The notes under the pieces are model-generated. The model ran no database searches and had not been told where the DNA came from. It saw only the letters and a list, made by a program, of their open reading frames with translations. From Bacteriovoracaceae bacterium (GTDB lineage Bacteria; Bdellovibrionota; Bacteriovoracia; Bacteriovoracales; Bacteriovoracaceae), in contig JAHDHG010000003.1 in assembly GCA_020631435.1 (NCBI GenBank), forward strand, positions 1-41,054: a stretch of DNA of 41,054 nucleotides, given 5' to 3'. Position numbers and translations under genes: made by a program. Below, piece after piece: positions 14,993 to 22,942 of the stretch. The first letter of the stretch is position 1. Every line of letters begins with the position of its first letter.

Positions 14993-16114
14993 TTATATGT
15001 TAAATTCAAACTCTGGCATAAAAACAATATATTTTAAATTTATTAACCATCTTAAGTACATCTTGATTGGCAAAGTAAGAGACATCAAAACAAGAAATAT
15101 TAAAATTGAATATCTCGCCCATCCAAGACTTTTTAAATATTTACCCAAAAAACCACCATTAAAAACTTTTCCAACGGCTCCTTTAAAATTAAAAATTTTC
15201 TTCGTTAGAAAAACTGGCAGAAGCACCATATAACCCAAAGTTAGAAGAATACCTGCAATTTCTCTAATGAAAATATTAGAAGGAAGCTTTACTCCAAGAG
15301 TATTAATCCAAAGCATTTCTGATATGTTTACGTTATTCGCTGCCACAACTTTATGTGCGTCCCATACTTCGAATGGTCCATAAAATGACCAGTTAGGACC
15401 TCTAAAAACTGTTCCAATAATAATTAAAAAATTCCAAAGAACTAACCAACAAAAAAGATAAGTCACAATAGCAAATTTTCTCTGCTTAAAGGTGTAATAC
15501 CCATTTCCTTTCGGATTCATATCAATATAAGGAATAGCTATAAGCCCAACAACAATAAGACCAGGCAAAAGAACACCTGCTAACCAAGGATCAAAATAAA
15601 CAAGCATTTCTTGAAGACCAAGAAAATACCAAGGTGCTTTTGCTGGGTTTGGTGCCCATGTTGGGTTTGCTGGTTCTTCAAGAGGAGCTTTAAAAAATAC
15701 GGCCCAACCTATTAAAAAAACCGTTCCTAAAATAATTGCGAATAATTCTGTATATACTAAATTAGGCCATGCCCAAACTTTTTCTCTATTTTCAGGAGTT
15801 GCTTCCAGAGGTGGTAAGCCTTCCTCCATTCTTTTATCGTTTCTGATACCTTTATAAAGAGCGTACCAAGTCGTCCAGGCAATTAAGAACACTAAATAAA
15901 TAATTGGAACGTTATCATTGGTAATATAGAAGTTTTTTGTGAATACAGGGTCCATGAAGCAAAGAACAAACATCACTAAAGTTCCAATCATTAATCCGAT
16001 TCCAAACTTTAATGTTGCAATAACTTCAACATATTTAATCATGAAAAAAAATGCGATACATACAAATGTGAATGAATAGACAGGGTCAGTATAGATGTTT
16101 AAAAAATCTTTCAT
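14993..16114 (-). CDS. cytochrome b C-terminal half (subunit IV type) with extra N-terminal helices
   Basis: A 373-residue membrane protein carrying the quinol-oxidation-site part of a split cytochrome b. NPAKAPWYFLGLQEML occupies the place of the Qo-site PEWY region, and YGPFEVWDAHKVV and several following helices belong to the same half. Compared with plastid subunit IV (about 160 residues) it is more than twice as long: the first roughly 95 residues carry about three additional helices before the conserved part. The Glu of PEWY is not in its usual place (APWY). It follows cytochrome b6 by ten bases and precedes the octahaem cytochrome by twelve. Confidence 0.88.
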   Translation of the reverse strand: MKDFLNIYTDPVYSFTFVCIAFFFMIKYVEVIATLKFGIGLMIGTLVMFVLCFMDPVFTKNFYITNDNVPIIYLVFLIAWTTWYALYKGIRNDKRMEEGLPPLEATPENREKVWAWPNLVYTELFAIILGTVFLIGWAVFFKAPLEEPANPTWAPNPAKAPWYFLGLQEMLVYFDPWLAGVLLPGLIVVGLIAIPYIDMNPKGNGYYTFKQRKFAIVTYLFCWLVLWNFLIIIGTVFRGPNWSFYGPFEVWDAHKVVAANNVNISEMLWINTLGVKLPSNIFIREIAGILLTLGYMVLLPVFLTKKIFNFKGAVGKVFNGGFLGKYLKSLGWARYSILIFLVLMSLTLPIKMYLRWLINLKYIVFMPEFEFNI

Positions 16115-16124
16115 AAATTACTCT

Positions 16125-16907
16125 CTACAATGGTGCAGAGATACCTCCATCTTTTCTAACTCTCCAAAAGTGAACTGCAATTAAGACAGAAACAACAACT
16201 GGAATAAAAACACAGTGAAGAATATAAAATCTTAAAAGAGCAGCTTCTCCAACAAATCGGCCGCCTAAAAGTTGAAATCTAACATCGTTTTTATCACTAA
16301 CCATGACAAAATCACCGATCTTTGCAAGCATTGCTCCTGGACCACCATGACCAAGTAAAGGCGTAGCCTTTGCCATGTTAGATCCAACCGTAATCGCCCA
16401 AATTGCTAACTGATCCCACGGTAAAAGATAACCTGTAAAAGAAAGAAGCAATGTTAGTACAAGTAAAATTACACCAACACCCCAGTTAAATTCTCTAGGC
16501 GGTTTATATGAACCAGTCATGAAAACTCTAAACATATGAAGCCAAACTGTGATGACCATAGCGTGAGCTCCCCATCTATGAAGCTCTCTCATGATTCCCA
16601 AAGGCACATGTTCTCTAAGTGCAATAACGTCATTATAAGCATACTCAGCAGTAGGTCTGTAATAAAACATTAAAAGAATTCCAGTAACCGCAAGCGCCAA
16701 AAAAACAAAGAAAGTTAATCCACCCATACACCATGTATAGCCTAACTGAACTCCAGACTTTTTTAATTTAATAGGGTGAAGATGTAGAAAAACATTACCA
16801 GCAATAACTGCAGCTCTGTTTCTCGCATTATCTGGTGGACCATGTCTAAAAATAGACTTCCAAACTTGTGTCTTAGCAACTTTTTGAGCAAAACTATCTT
16901 TGGCCAT
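16125..16907 (-). CDS. cytochrome b6-type N-terminal half of split cytochrome b
   Basis: A 260-residue, four-helix dihaem subunit of a quinol:cytochrome c reductase. The haem b ligands are visible: [15 protein letters not shown] (two His 14 apart) and [18 protein letters not shown] (two His 15 apart). The 15-residue spacing is the b6f type; bc1 complexes have 14. [10 protein letters not shown] places Cys60 where b6f complexes covalently attach the extra haem c(n)/c(i), followed by the family motif FYYRPT. The end [15 protein letters not shown] also matches cytochrome b6. It lies between the Rieske gene and the C-terminal half, a standard order. Confidence 0.94.
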   Translation of the reverse strand: MAKDSFAQKVAKTQVWKSIFRHGPPDNARNRAAVIAGNVFLHLHPIKLKKSGVQLGYTWCMGGLTFFVFLALAVTGILLMFYYRPTAEYAYNDVIALREHVPLGIMRELHRWGAHAMVITVWLHMFRVFMTGSYKPPREFNWGVGVILLVLTLLLSFTGYLLPWDQLAIWAITVGSNMAKATPLLGHGGPGAMLAKIGDFVMVSDKNDVRFQLLGGRFVGEAALLRFYILHCVFIPVVVSVLIAVHFWRVRKDGGISAPL

Positions 16908-16918
16908 ACTTCTCTCTT

Positions 16919-17416
16919 TTAAACAACAATGAATGAGTCAGGGTGAGTCCACTCACCTTTTTCATATCTGAAAATTTTTGTCTTATCCACTATTACCTGC
17001 CCCGAAGCATCTAGGTTTACTTTATATCTTTCTAGAGGTCTCGGTGCTGGACCTTCAAAATTAATTCCGTTCGCATAATATCCAGATCCATGACATGGAC
17101 ATTTAAACTTTCTCTCCGCAGGTAACCAAGTAGGAACACATCCCAAGTGAGTGCAGATGTTTGATAGAGCTACTAACTTACCTTCGTTTTTATAAATCCA
17201 AACTCCAAAAACATTTTTCCATCTTTCATCAACACCATCATCAAAATCGTCTGGTCTTCCAGCAACAAAATCCATCGCTGGTTCGAAAACAACATTTGGA
17301 TAAAGGTATCTAAAAATTAATGAAGCCATACCACCTGCAGCAGCTGCAAAAGTGATCCATCCAACGGAGAGGAAGCTAAAAAATTCTCTTCGATTTATGG
17401 TAGTTCTTTTACTCAT
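16919..17416 (-). CDS. Rieske iron-sulfur protein
   Basis: A 165-residue membrane-anchored [2Fe-2S] subunit. A Tat-like signal ([14 protein letters not shown]) precedes the N-terminal helix, as usual for Rieske proteins exported folded. Cluster motifs are CTHLGC and CPCHGSGYY, giving two Cys and two His ligands plus the disulfide Cys pair; the conserved GPAPRPL follows. It transfers electrons from quinol at cytochrome b to the c-type haems. It is the first gene of the respiratory operon; GAAGGTG lies about 9 bases before the ATG. The 102-base gap upstream is the most likely site of the operon promoter, though no clear -35/-10 pair is seen. Confidence 0.96.
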   Translation of the reverse strand: MSKRTTINRREFFSFLSVGWITFAAAAGGMASLIFRYLYPNVVFEPAMDFVAGRPDDFDDGVDERWKNVFGVWIYKNEGKLVALSNICTHLGCVPTWLPAERKFKCPCHGSGYYANGINFEGPAPRPLERYKVNLDASGQVIVDKTKIFRYEKGEWTHPDSFIVV

Positions 17417-17518
17417 CTATACGATTCACCTTCAGAGTTACAAAATTACGTTTAAGTAAGTTATTATTAGTAAATTTTTTAAAATCTTAAAATTACTTGT
17501 ATTGGAAATCTAACACAA

Positions 17519-18355
17519 TTACTTCAATCTTAATAGAGCCTGTTTGGCCTTTGTTTTAACTTCTTTGTTAGTCTCTGACTCAATAACTTTTTCAAGAAAT
17601 TCAACTAAATATGTTTGTCTATGAATTGCCTTAAGAATGTTCAATTTTAATGAAGTGAGTTGAGATAAATCTACATTATTCACCGATCCAAAAAATAATT
17701 TCTCAAGATGAGTATTTGGAATATTTTCTCCTTGATTCAGCAAGGCAGTAATTGAATTATATTTAGTAATAGTGTTACTAGATACGATTAGAGGTTTTAT
17801 AGATTCTTTGAGGGAAACAACTTTGTGCTTTGCGGCAAACATAAGTATAACTTGTTTAAGAGGTTCGTCATCAGAAGATAAATATTTTTTTAGGATTTCC
17901 ACATTCAAATCTTGAACTTTATCAAGCTTAGAAAGACCAATAATCGAACTATATCTAATGTTTTTATCTTCAGATGCTAAAGCACCATTTAAAAATTTAT
18001 TCGCTTTCTCATTTTCTAACGCTCCAAGCGCCAAGACTATAAAATTTCTTGTCCTTTCATCTTGCGAACTATCGTAAACCTCAGATAACTCTTGAATCAA
18101 CCAAGGGATGTCCTCACTTGGAATCTCTTCAGATGCAATATATTTAGACAAATCATAAGCAGCAACCCATCTGTTACCGAAAGTCTTAGAATTTAAATCC
18201 TGAACTAGCTTTTTATAACCAGCTGCACTTCCACTAAGCATTTTAGTAATTCCCCAAATAATTAATGCTCCCCCAACAAGAATTGCTATTGGGACCATAA
18301 AGCCTGAAGCAGGGTTTTGGATCTCATCTTTTAATGATTGTTTATTAGATTTCAT
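17519..18355 (-). CDS. membrane-anchored HEAT-repeat protein
   Basis: A 278-residue protein. A single transmembrane helix (about 20-38, VPIAILVGGALIIWGITKML) is followed by helical pairs of HEAT/armadillo type from about residue 50 to the end (for example FGNRWVAAYDLSKYI, TRNFIVLALGAL, NIRYSSIIGLSKL). Such solenoids bind partner proteins. It lies upstream of and on the same strand as the Rieske gene, with a 102-base gap. This suggests, without proving it, a scaffold or assembly role for the respiratory complex. No enzymatic motif is seen. Confidence 0.75.
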   Translation of the reverse strand: MKSNKQSLKDEIQNPASGFMVPIAILVGGALIIWGITKMLSGSAAGYKKLVQDLNSKTFGNRWVAAYDLSKYIASEEIPSEDIPWLIQELSEVYDSSQDERTRNFIVLALGALENEKANKFLNGALASEDKNIRYSSIIGLSKLDKVQDLNVEILKKYLSSDDEPLKQVILMFAAKHKVVSLKESIKPLIVSSNTITKYNSITALLNQGENIPNTHLEKLFFGSVNNVDLSQLTSLKLNILKAIHRQTYLVEFLEKVIESETNKEVKTKAKQALLRLK

Positions 18356-18413
18356 AATTTGGGGGCATTATGATAAATTGTTGCGACTCTGTCTATTGAA
18401 CAAAGAATAAGTT

Positions 18414-18965
18414 ATGGCCTATCTTTTAAGATTCCTTTTAAGTATCTCTTTTTTAAGTTTTATATTGCTTGGAATCATAGCTCATGGATACTTAGAGCTG
18501 GAATATTCTCATATCGAAATAGCAATCCCATCAATTATGTTTTTAATTTTCGCCCAAGCATTTATCATGTTCTACTTCATAGGAGTGGCAAGAATGGTTG
18601 AAAATGTTCATAACGTTTTATGTGCTGAAAAAAAAGACACTCTCAAAGAATTATTTGATAACCCTCCAGAAGACCTTACTCCATACTTAAAAAAAGTTAA
18701 TAGATTTGTTTATCAAACAAAATTATCAAAAAGACAAACAATCCCATGGACTGCATTAATTTTAATTTTAGGTATTTTTGGATTTTTACTTGGCGGTGCT
18801 CACCATACAGGAATGGTTGATAAGTCTGTTCATTCAGGGGTTATTTATGGTTTTTTGGGTGCTTTTATTATTGGTTTTGTTAGGCAGTGGTTTTATTTGG
18901 GAAAGACTCATCAACTCTTGAGAGAAATTAAAGCTTTGTTTCTCATTCCTGATAATCAAATGTGA
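18414..18965 (+). CDS. four-helix membrane protein of unknown function
   Basis: A 183-residue protein with hydrophobic helices at about 5-25, 36-58, 108-128 and 138-158. A hydrophilic loop (about 65-105) separates the two pairs. Several His lie near membrane edges (IAHGYLELEYSHIE, GGAHHTG, VHSG), which might bind metal or haem, but no known motif is complete. It is transcribed divergently from the HEAT-repeat gene across only 58 bases, so the two share a promoter region. No family recognised. Confidence 0.7.
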   Translation: MAYLLRFLLSISFLSFILLGIIAHGYLELEYSHIEIAIPSIMFLIFAQAFIMFYFIGVARMVENVHNVLCAEKKDTLKELFDNPPEDLTPYLKKVNRFVYQTKLSKRQTIPWTALILILGIFGFLLGGAHHTGMVDKSVHSGVIYGFLGAFIIGFVRQWFYLGKTHQLLREIKALFLIPDNQM

Positions 18966-19394
18966 TTAATCAACTATTAAATTTTCTCCAGTACACGCAT
19001 TGTTTCTTACTTTGACCCTCAAAGAATCAGAAAGTAATTGAGAACGCCTCACAGCTAATACATAGTCTCGAACTTCACTCCTTGAAAGACTCGTATTATA
19101 AAAAAGATCATCTTCAAGTTCTTCTAAATCAGAAACTCCATAAATACCTCTATCAGGAACAACTCCTGAATCGATCATTTCATCTAGATGTTTCTCAAAT
19201 GAATCAACTAAAAGTTCAGCGTCAAAACTGGATAACCCATATTTATATCTCAAGTCGTAAAGCAAATCATCTAAGTCGCAATTCATCTCATCTAAATTTT
19301 TCTTTAAAAGTTCAGAAGAGCTTTTAGAGATTTTCTCAACTCCAGCAAATAGGCTTGTAGAAAGAATTAATACAATTAAACATACTTTTTCCAT
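18966..19394 (-). CDS. small exported protein of unknown function
   Basis: A 142-residue protein with a signal peptide (MEKVCLIVLILSTSLFAG) and an acidic, Leu-rich mature part that is predicted mostly helical (KKNLDEMNCDLDDLLYDL). Two Cys (NCDLDD and NNACTG) could form a disulfide. AAGGAG precedes the ATG at a good distance. Its stop codon abuts the stop of the 18414-18965 gene with no gap. It does not resemble any family I know. Confidence 0.65.
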   Translation of the reverse strand: MEKVCLIVLILSTSLFAGVEKISKSSSELLKKNLDEMNCDLDDLLYDLRYKYGLSSFDAELLVDSFEKHLDEMIDSGVVPDRGIYGVSDLEELEDDLFYNTSLSRSEVRDYVLAVRRSQLLSDSLRVKVRNNACTGENLIVD

Positions 19395-19412
19395 TTAAAT
19401 ACTCCTTTTTTT

Positions 19413-19432
19413 GTATACTCCCCAAGGTATAC
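19413..19432. promoter_or_regulatory. GTATAC inverted repeat in a divergent intergenic region
   Basis: Two GTATAC hexamers, themselves palindromic, are separated by TCCCCAAG between the starts of two divergently transcribed exported-protein genes. It has the size and placement of a repressor operator, but only one copy is seen and no regulator is nearby. Confidence 0.25.
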
Positions 19433-19485
19433 GATAAAAAAAGCCAAAGGTTTCATAGTATTTGAATTTAAAGTATAATAACTGA

Positions 19486-20799
19486 GTGAAGTATTTTTTA
19501 ATCTTTTGTATCTCTACTGTTTGTTTGTCCTCAGAAAATGCAAATCATTACAAAACTATTCAATCAGCAAGTTTAATTGAAGAGCTTGAAAAAAATGGTC
19601 CATCATCTGCTAAAAAATGTATTGAAGAATACAGAAACTTACAAAAATCAAATACGGATATTGAACTAGATAAAACTGTAAAATGCATTTTAGATAATTC
19701 GAAGGATGGAGAACTAAAAAAAATAAAAGAAATTATTAATAATAAGTCTCAAGATTTCTCTGTCGCTAAATCTAATCAAAGTGATGATCAACAAAAAAAG
19801 ATAAGAGAGAAATTAGCAAAAGATCTAGGTGTTCAAGTAGAAGATTTATCTAAATTATCAATGGTTGATTTCTTGAAACTGAACAAGAGCAGACTTTCAA
19901 AACAAAAGAAAAATGTATTTTCTAAATATTGCATTGACTCATCTTTAAAACTAAAAGTAGATAAAAACAAGTCAGATTATAATGAAGAACTAATCAAAGA
20001 TTTAAATTCAAGCCCAGACGAAGGGACTCTTAAAAAATGTAGAGATGATCTTCAAAAAGATTCCTGCCAGGATTCAAAAACTTCTTTTGCTTGTAAATAC
20101 AGAATAAAAATCTTAAAAATCAACAAGGCTTTGAAAGCAAATAATGAGTTAATAAAAAAATACAAAGATCTTCCAAAAAGTCCTTTTGCTACTGAATCTT
20201 TATCAATAAGTAAAAAGCAATACAATAAGTTTGGATCTTTAAGTGAAAGTGATATTGATAAAATATTTGGGGATGAAGATAAACTCAAAGAAAGAGCAGA
20301 AAAATTTGAAGAAGATGTAGCCAATAAAGATAAAGGTCTCATGATTGGTGACCTTGAAGCATTAGAAGATTATAAATTACAACTAGAGATTGAAAATGAA
20401 ATCAAATCTCAAGAAATTAATGATGAACAAGCTCTTAATCAAAAAGAACTTATTCGTATTGCTGAAAGTGAAGGGTTTATGACCAAAGAACAACTAGCAA
20501 ATTTATCAGAAAAGCAATTAAGAGATAAGGTTTCTGAATATTACAAAAACCAAAAAGAAGAACTCATAAAAGAATTAGACCAAAAATATAGTAAAAGGTT
20601 CTTAAGCAAGCATGCAGGAGACAATGATTTAGCAAGTCGATCGAAAACTACTTCAAGCTTAATAAGGCATAAAAATAAGATTATTAAAAAGCTCTTTCAA
20701 TACAACTCTACAATTACAGCAATTTTAGAAGATGAAAAAACTAGCAGATCAACCGCAAGTGATCCAAGCTTTGTAGATATATTTAAAGATCCTGAATAG
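19486..20799 (+). CDS. exported, highly charged coiled-coil-rich protein
   Basis: A 437-residue protein from a GTG start, with a short signal peptide (KYFLIFCISTVCLSS). The mature part is Lys/Glu/Asp-rich and strongly helical, with long coiled-coil-like stretches (about 90-130, 200-300, 300-380) and few aromatic residues. Cys occur in a limited set (KKCIEEY, VKCILD, KYCIDS, KKCRDD, DSCQD, FACKYR), which could pair in the periplasm. Its 3' end overlaps the convergent ppx/gppA gene by 17 bases. No enzymatic domain is recognised. A structural or adhesion role is possible but is not shown. Confidence 0.7.
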   Translation: MKYFLIFCISTVCLSSENANHYKTIQSASLIEELEKNGPSSAKKCIEEYRNLQKSNTDIELDKTVKCILDNSKDGELKKIKEIINNKSQDFSVAKSNQSDDQQKKIREKLAKDLGVQVEDLSKLSMVDFLKLNKSRLSKQKKNVFSKYCIDSSLKLKVDKNKSDYNEELIKDLNSSPDEGTLKKCRDDLQKDSCQDSKTSFACKYRIKILKINKALKANNELIKKYKDLPKSPFATESLSISKKQYNKFGSLSESDIDKIFGDEDKLKERAEKFEEDVANKDKGLMIGDLEALEDYKLQLEIENEIKSQEINDEQALNQKELIRIAESEGFMTKEQLANLSEKQLRDKVSEYYKNQKEELIKELDQKYSKRFLSKHAGDNDLASRSKTTSSLIRHKNKIIKKLFQYNSTITAILEDEKTSRSTASDPSFVDIFKDPE

Positions 20800-21649
20800 A
20801 ACCAAAAACAACTCCTTGACTAGAAACTACCAATTCAATCGAGCTTAGCTTATTTAAAATTTCTATTGCTAAGGAAGCTCCAAACTTTATAACTTTTGAT
20901 CGCTTTCCTAAGAAAGGATAAATATTAAGAATTTCTTCAGCAGAGATATCTTTAATCTTTTCATAAACGTTCTTAATTTCTTCAAGCTTTAGCAACTTTT
21001 GATTTACGGACTCATGTGAAAATTTTGAGATATTATTGGCCATCATATAAAGTGATGACATCGTACCTGCAACTCCAATAATTTTTGCATTTAAATATGG
21101 AGAATAATCAATATCTAAAATGTCAGCTAATTTTCCATTTAAAGTATTTTCATTAAACCAATTCGCCATCCTCACTGATCCCAATGGCAATGAAATAGAC
21201 TTCTTTATTTCAAAAGGGTTTGCAATAGAAGAAATCAACTCTGTTGATGCTCCTCCAATATCAATTGCTGTAAAGCTATTTAAATCCTGACCTAGAATAA
21301 TTCCTTTCGCTGAGTAAAAGGCTTCTTTTTCTGAGCTTATAATCTCAACTTTTATTTCAGTCTTCTCAAGTACATCATCATAAAAAGCTGGACCATTTTT
21401 AGCAACTCGTGAAGCTTCTGTTGCAGTTGCAATTACATTTTTTATAGAAATATTGTTGTCATCCAAAATGTTTTTAACATCAATCAGAGCATTCAATGTA
21501 TCTTTCATCGATTGATCATGAAATTTTTGAGTTTCATCAAGCTTATATCCCAAGTTAGTCACATATTGCTTATGAAGAAACAAATCATCTCCATTTAAAA
21601 TTATAAATTGAACTGTATTTGATCCTATATCAATTGAAGCTCTTTTCAT
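20783..21649 (-). CDS. Ppx/GppA-type exopolyphosphatase
   Basis: A 288-residue protein of the ASKHA fold that hydrolyses polyphosphate or guanosine pentaphosphate. ASIDIGSNTVQFIIL is the N-terminal phosphate-binding loop, TATEASRVAKNG the next motif, and FTAIDIGGASTELI the second phosphate loop. IIGVAGTMSSLY is the third conserved segment. It is the short form, about 300 residues, lacking the C-terminal HD-like region of E. coli Ppx/GppA. It is last of the glmU-to-ppx minus-strand operon and starts directly after the upstream stop (TAAATG). Confidence 0.87.
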   Translation of the reverse strand: MKRASIDIGSNTVQFIILNGDDLFLHKQYVTNLGYKLDETQKFHDQSMKDTLNALIDVKNILDDNNISIKNVIATATEASRVAKNGPAFYDDVLEKTEIKVEIISSEKEAFYSAKGIILGQDLNSFTAIDIGGASTELISSIANPFEIKKSISLPLGSVRMANWFNENTLNGKLADILDIDYSPYLNAKIIGVAGTMSSLYMMANNISKFSHESVNQKLLKLEEIKNVYEKIKDISAEEILNIYPFLGKRSKVIKFGASLAIEILNKLSSIELVVSSQGVVFGSIQDL

Positions 21650-22942
21650 TTAAATCTCTTTTTGATCAATTAAGATTTTATCTCCAAAAATTTTCAAACT
21701 TTGAAAACTTCTCAAATTTTGATCATTTGATATTTTACCATTAAGAAAAATAATTTCTGAATAATTTTCCAATCTTTTTATTTTTTTTACTGCTCCAGAG
21801 ATTAGATTCTCTTTAATCACATTCTTTTCATTATCATTAAAAAAAGAATCTGAATCCACGCTTTCATCAAAGAAAGTAAAAGATTCTTCTCCTTTTAAAT
21901 CAAAATTAAACTTTTTGGTTTTTTTAACATATTCAACATTCTTAAAGTTTAAATTCCATATAATATCATTCACTCTTGATACTTTCCCTGAGTAACATTT
22001 ATTTTTAAAATTTAAGTTTGGTTGACTAGTTTTTGATTTGAGAAGATAAACAAAATTTCCTTTAACTTTTGTAAAAGAACATTTCCCTTGCTTAGGTTTT
22101 AAATCAAAATCAAAGTAATTCTTCTGAAGATCAAAACGGACATCATTAAAATGAAGAGAATAATTTTTTAATTCAAAGTCCATTTTTCCTCTCAGGTGAG
22201 ACTTTTTACTTTCTATAACCGTTTTGTCTTTGACTTGATAAAGATTTAAATCTAAGTCATTTAACACTTTGGTAAATCCATTAAAATTTGTAAATTTTAA
22301 ATTTCCGTTTATACTTGGTCGATTTTCAAAAAAACTTTTTAAATTTATCTCTCCAAAGAAATAGACTAAACCATCTTGAGAAAAATCAGGTTTAAACTCA
22401 GTTTCAGCTGCAGTATAACCTGATTGATTTATATTTTTTATAAATAACTTTTTAAAAACGTATTCATTATTGGTTTCCTTTATACTAATTTTAAGATTTT
22501 TTAGTTCTAAGCTAACTTCATTATTTCTTAAGATTTTATGAACAATAAGCTTTTGGAAAGCTTTTTCATCTTTAAAGATATCAAAAAAATTTTGAGATTT
22601 ATTAAAGATTACTTCTACATTTTCAGCACTTATTTTTGCTCTTCTTCCACCTAGGACCGCGGAAATAGGTAACCTAAAATTAATTTTATCAGATTTTATA
22701 TGATAATTTTTATTAGTATTAAAATCAAAGCCAGTAATAATATATTTTAATTTATTAGTAAGTTGAAATCTAGAATCATTGAATTTCAAAACAGAAGAAG
22801 GAAAGTTTTTCTTTAGATATATATTTAGTTTTCTATCAAAGCTACTTTTATCAATAGTAAGATAGATACTGAAGTAAGCTCCCATAATCAGGATAATTAA
22901 AATAAATGCAAGCCTGAAGGGCTTCAACAAGATTGATTTCAT
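21650..22942 (-). CDS. AsmA-like single-pass envelope protein
   Basis: A 430-residue protein with one N-terminal helix (about 8-28) and an otherwise beta-strand-rich, Asn/Lys/Phe-rich periplasmic portion. The overall plan (short anchor, repeating amphipathic strands such as LKYIITGFDFNT, KLSDKINF-type segments) resembles AsmA/YhdP/TamB-type lipid-transport bridge proteins, but there is no diagnostic motif and the assignment is tentative. The start overlaps the stop of gatB by four bases (ATGA), so it is translationally coupled to the operon. Confidence 0.55.
   Translation of the reverse strand: MKSILLKPFRLAFILIILIMGAYFSIYLTIDKSSFDRKLNIYLKKNFPSSVLKFNDSRFQLTNKLKYIITGFDFNTNKNYHIKSDKINFRLPISAVLGGRRAKISAENVEVIFNKSQNFFDIFKDEKAFQKLIVHKILRNNEVSLELKNLKISIKETNNEYVFKKLFIKNINQSGYTAAETEFKPDFSQDGLVYFFGEINLKSFFENRPSINGNLKFTNFNGFTKVLNDLDLNLYQVKDKTVIESKKSHLRGKMDFELKNYSLHFNDVRFDLQKNYFDFDLKPKQGKCSFTKVKGNFVYLLKSKTSQPNLNFKNKCYSGKVSRVNDIIWNLNFKNVEYVKKTKKFNFDLKGEESFTFFDESVDSDSFFNDNEKNVIKENLISGAVKKIKRLENYSEIIFLNGKISNDQNLRSFQSLKIFGDKILIDQKEI

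Noticed and set aside
4228-17416. Alternative complex III feeding the oxidase
   Set aside because: Rieske and split cytochrome b genes are present, and no ActB-like iron-sulfur or ActC-like membrane protein is encoded.
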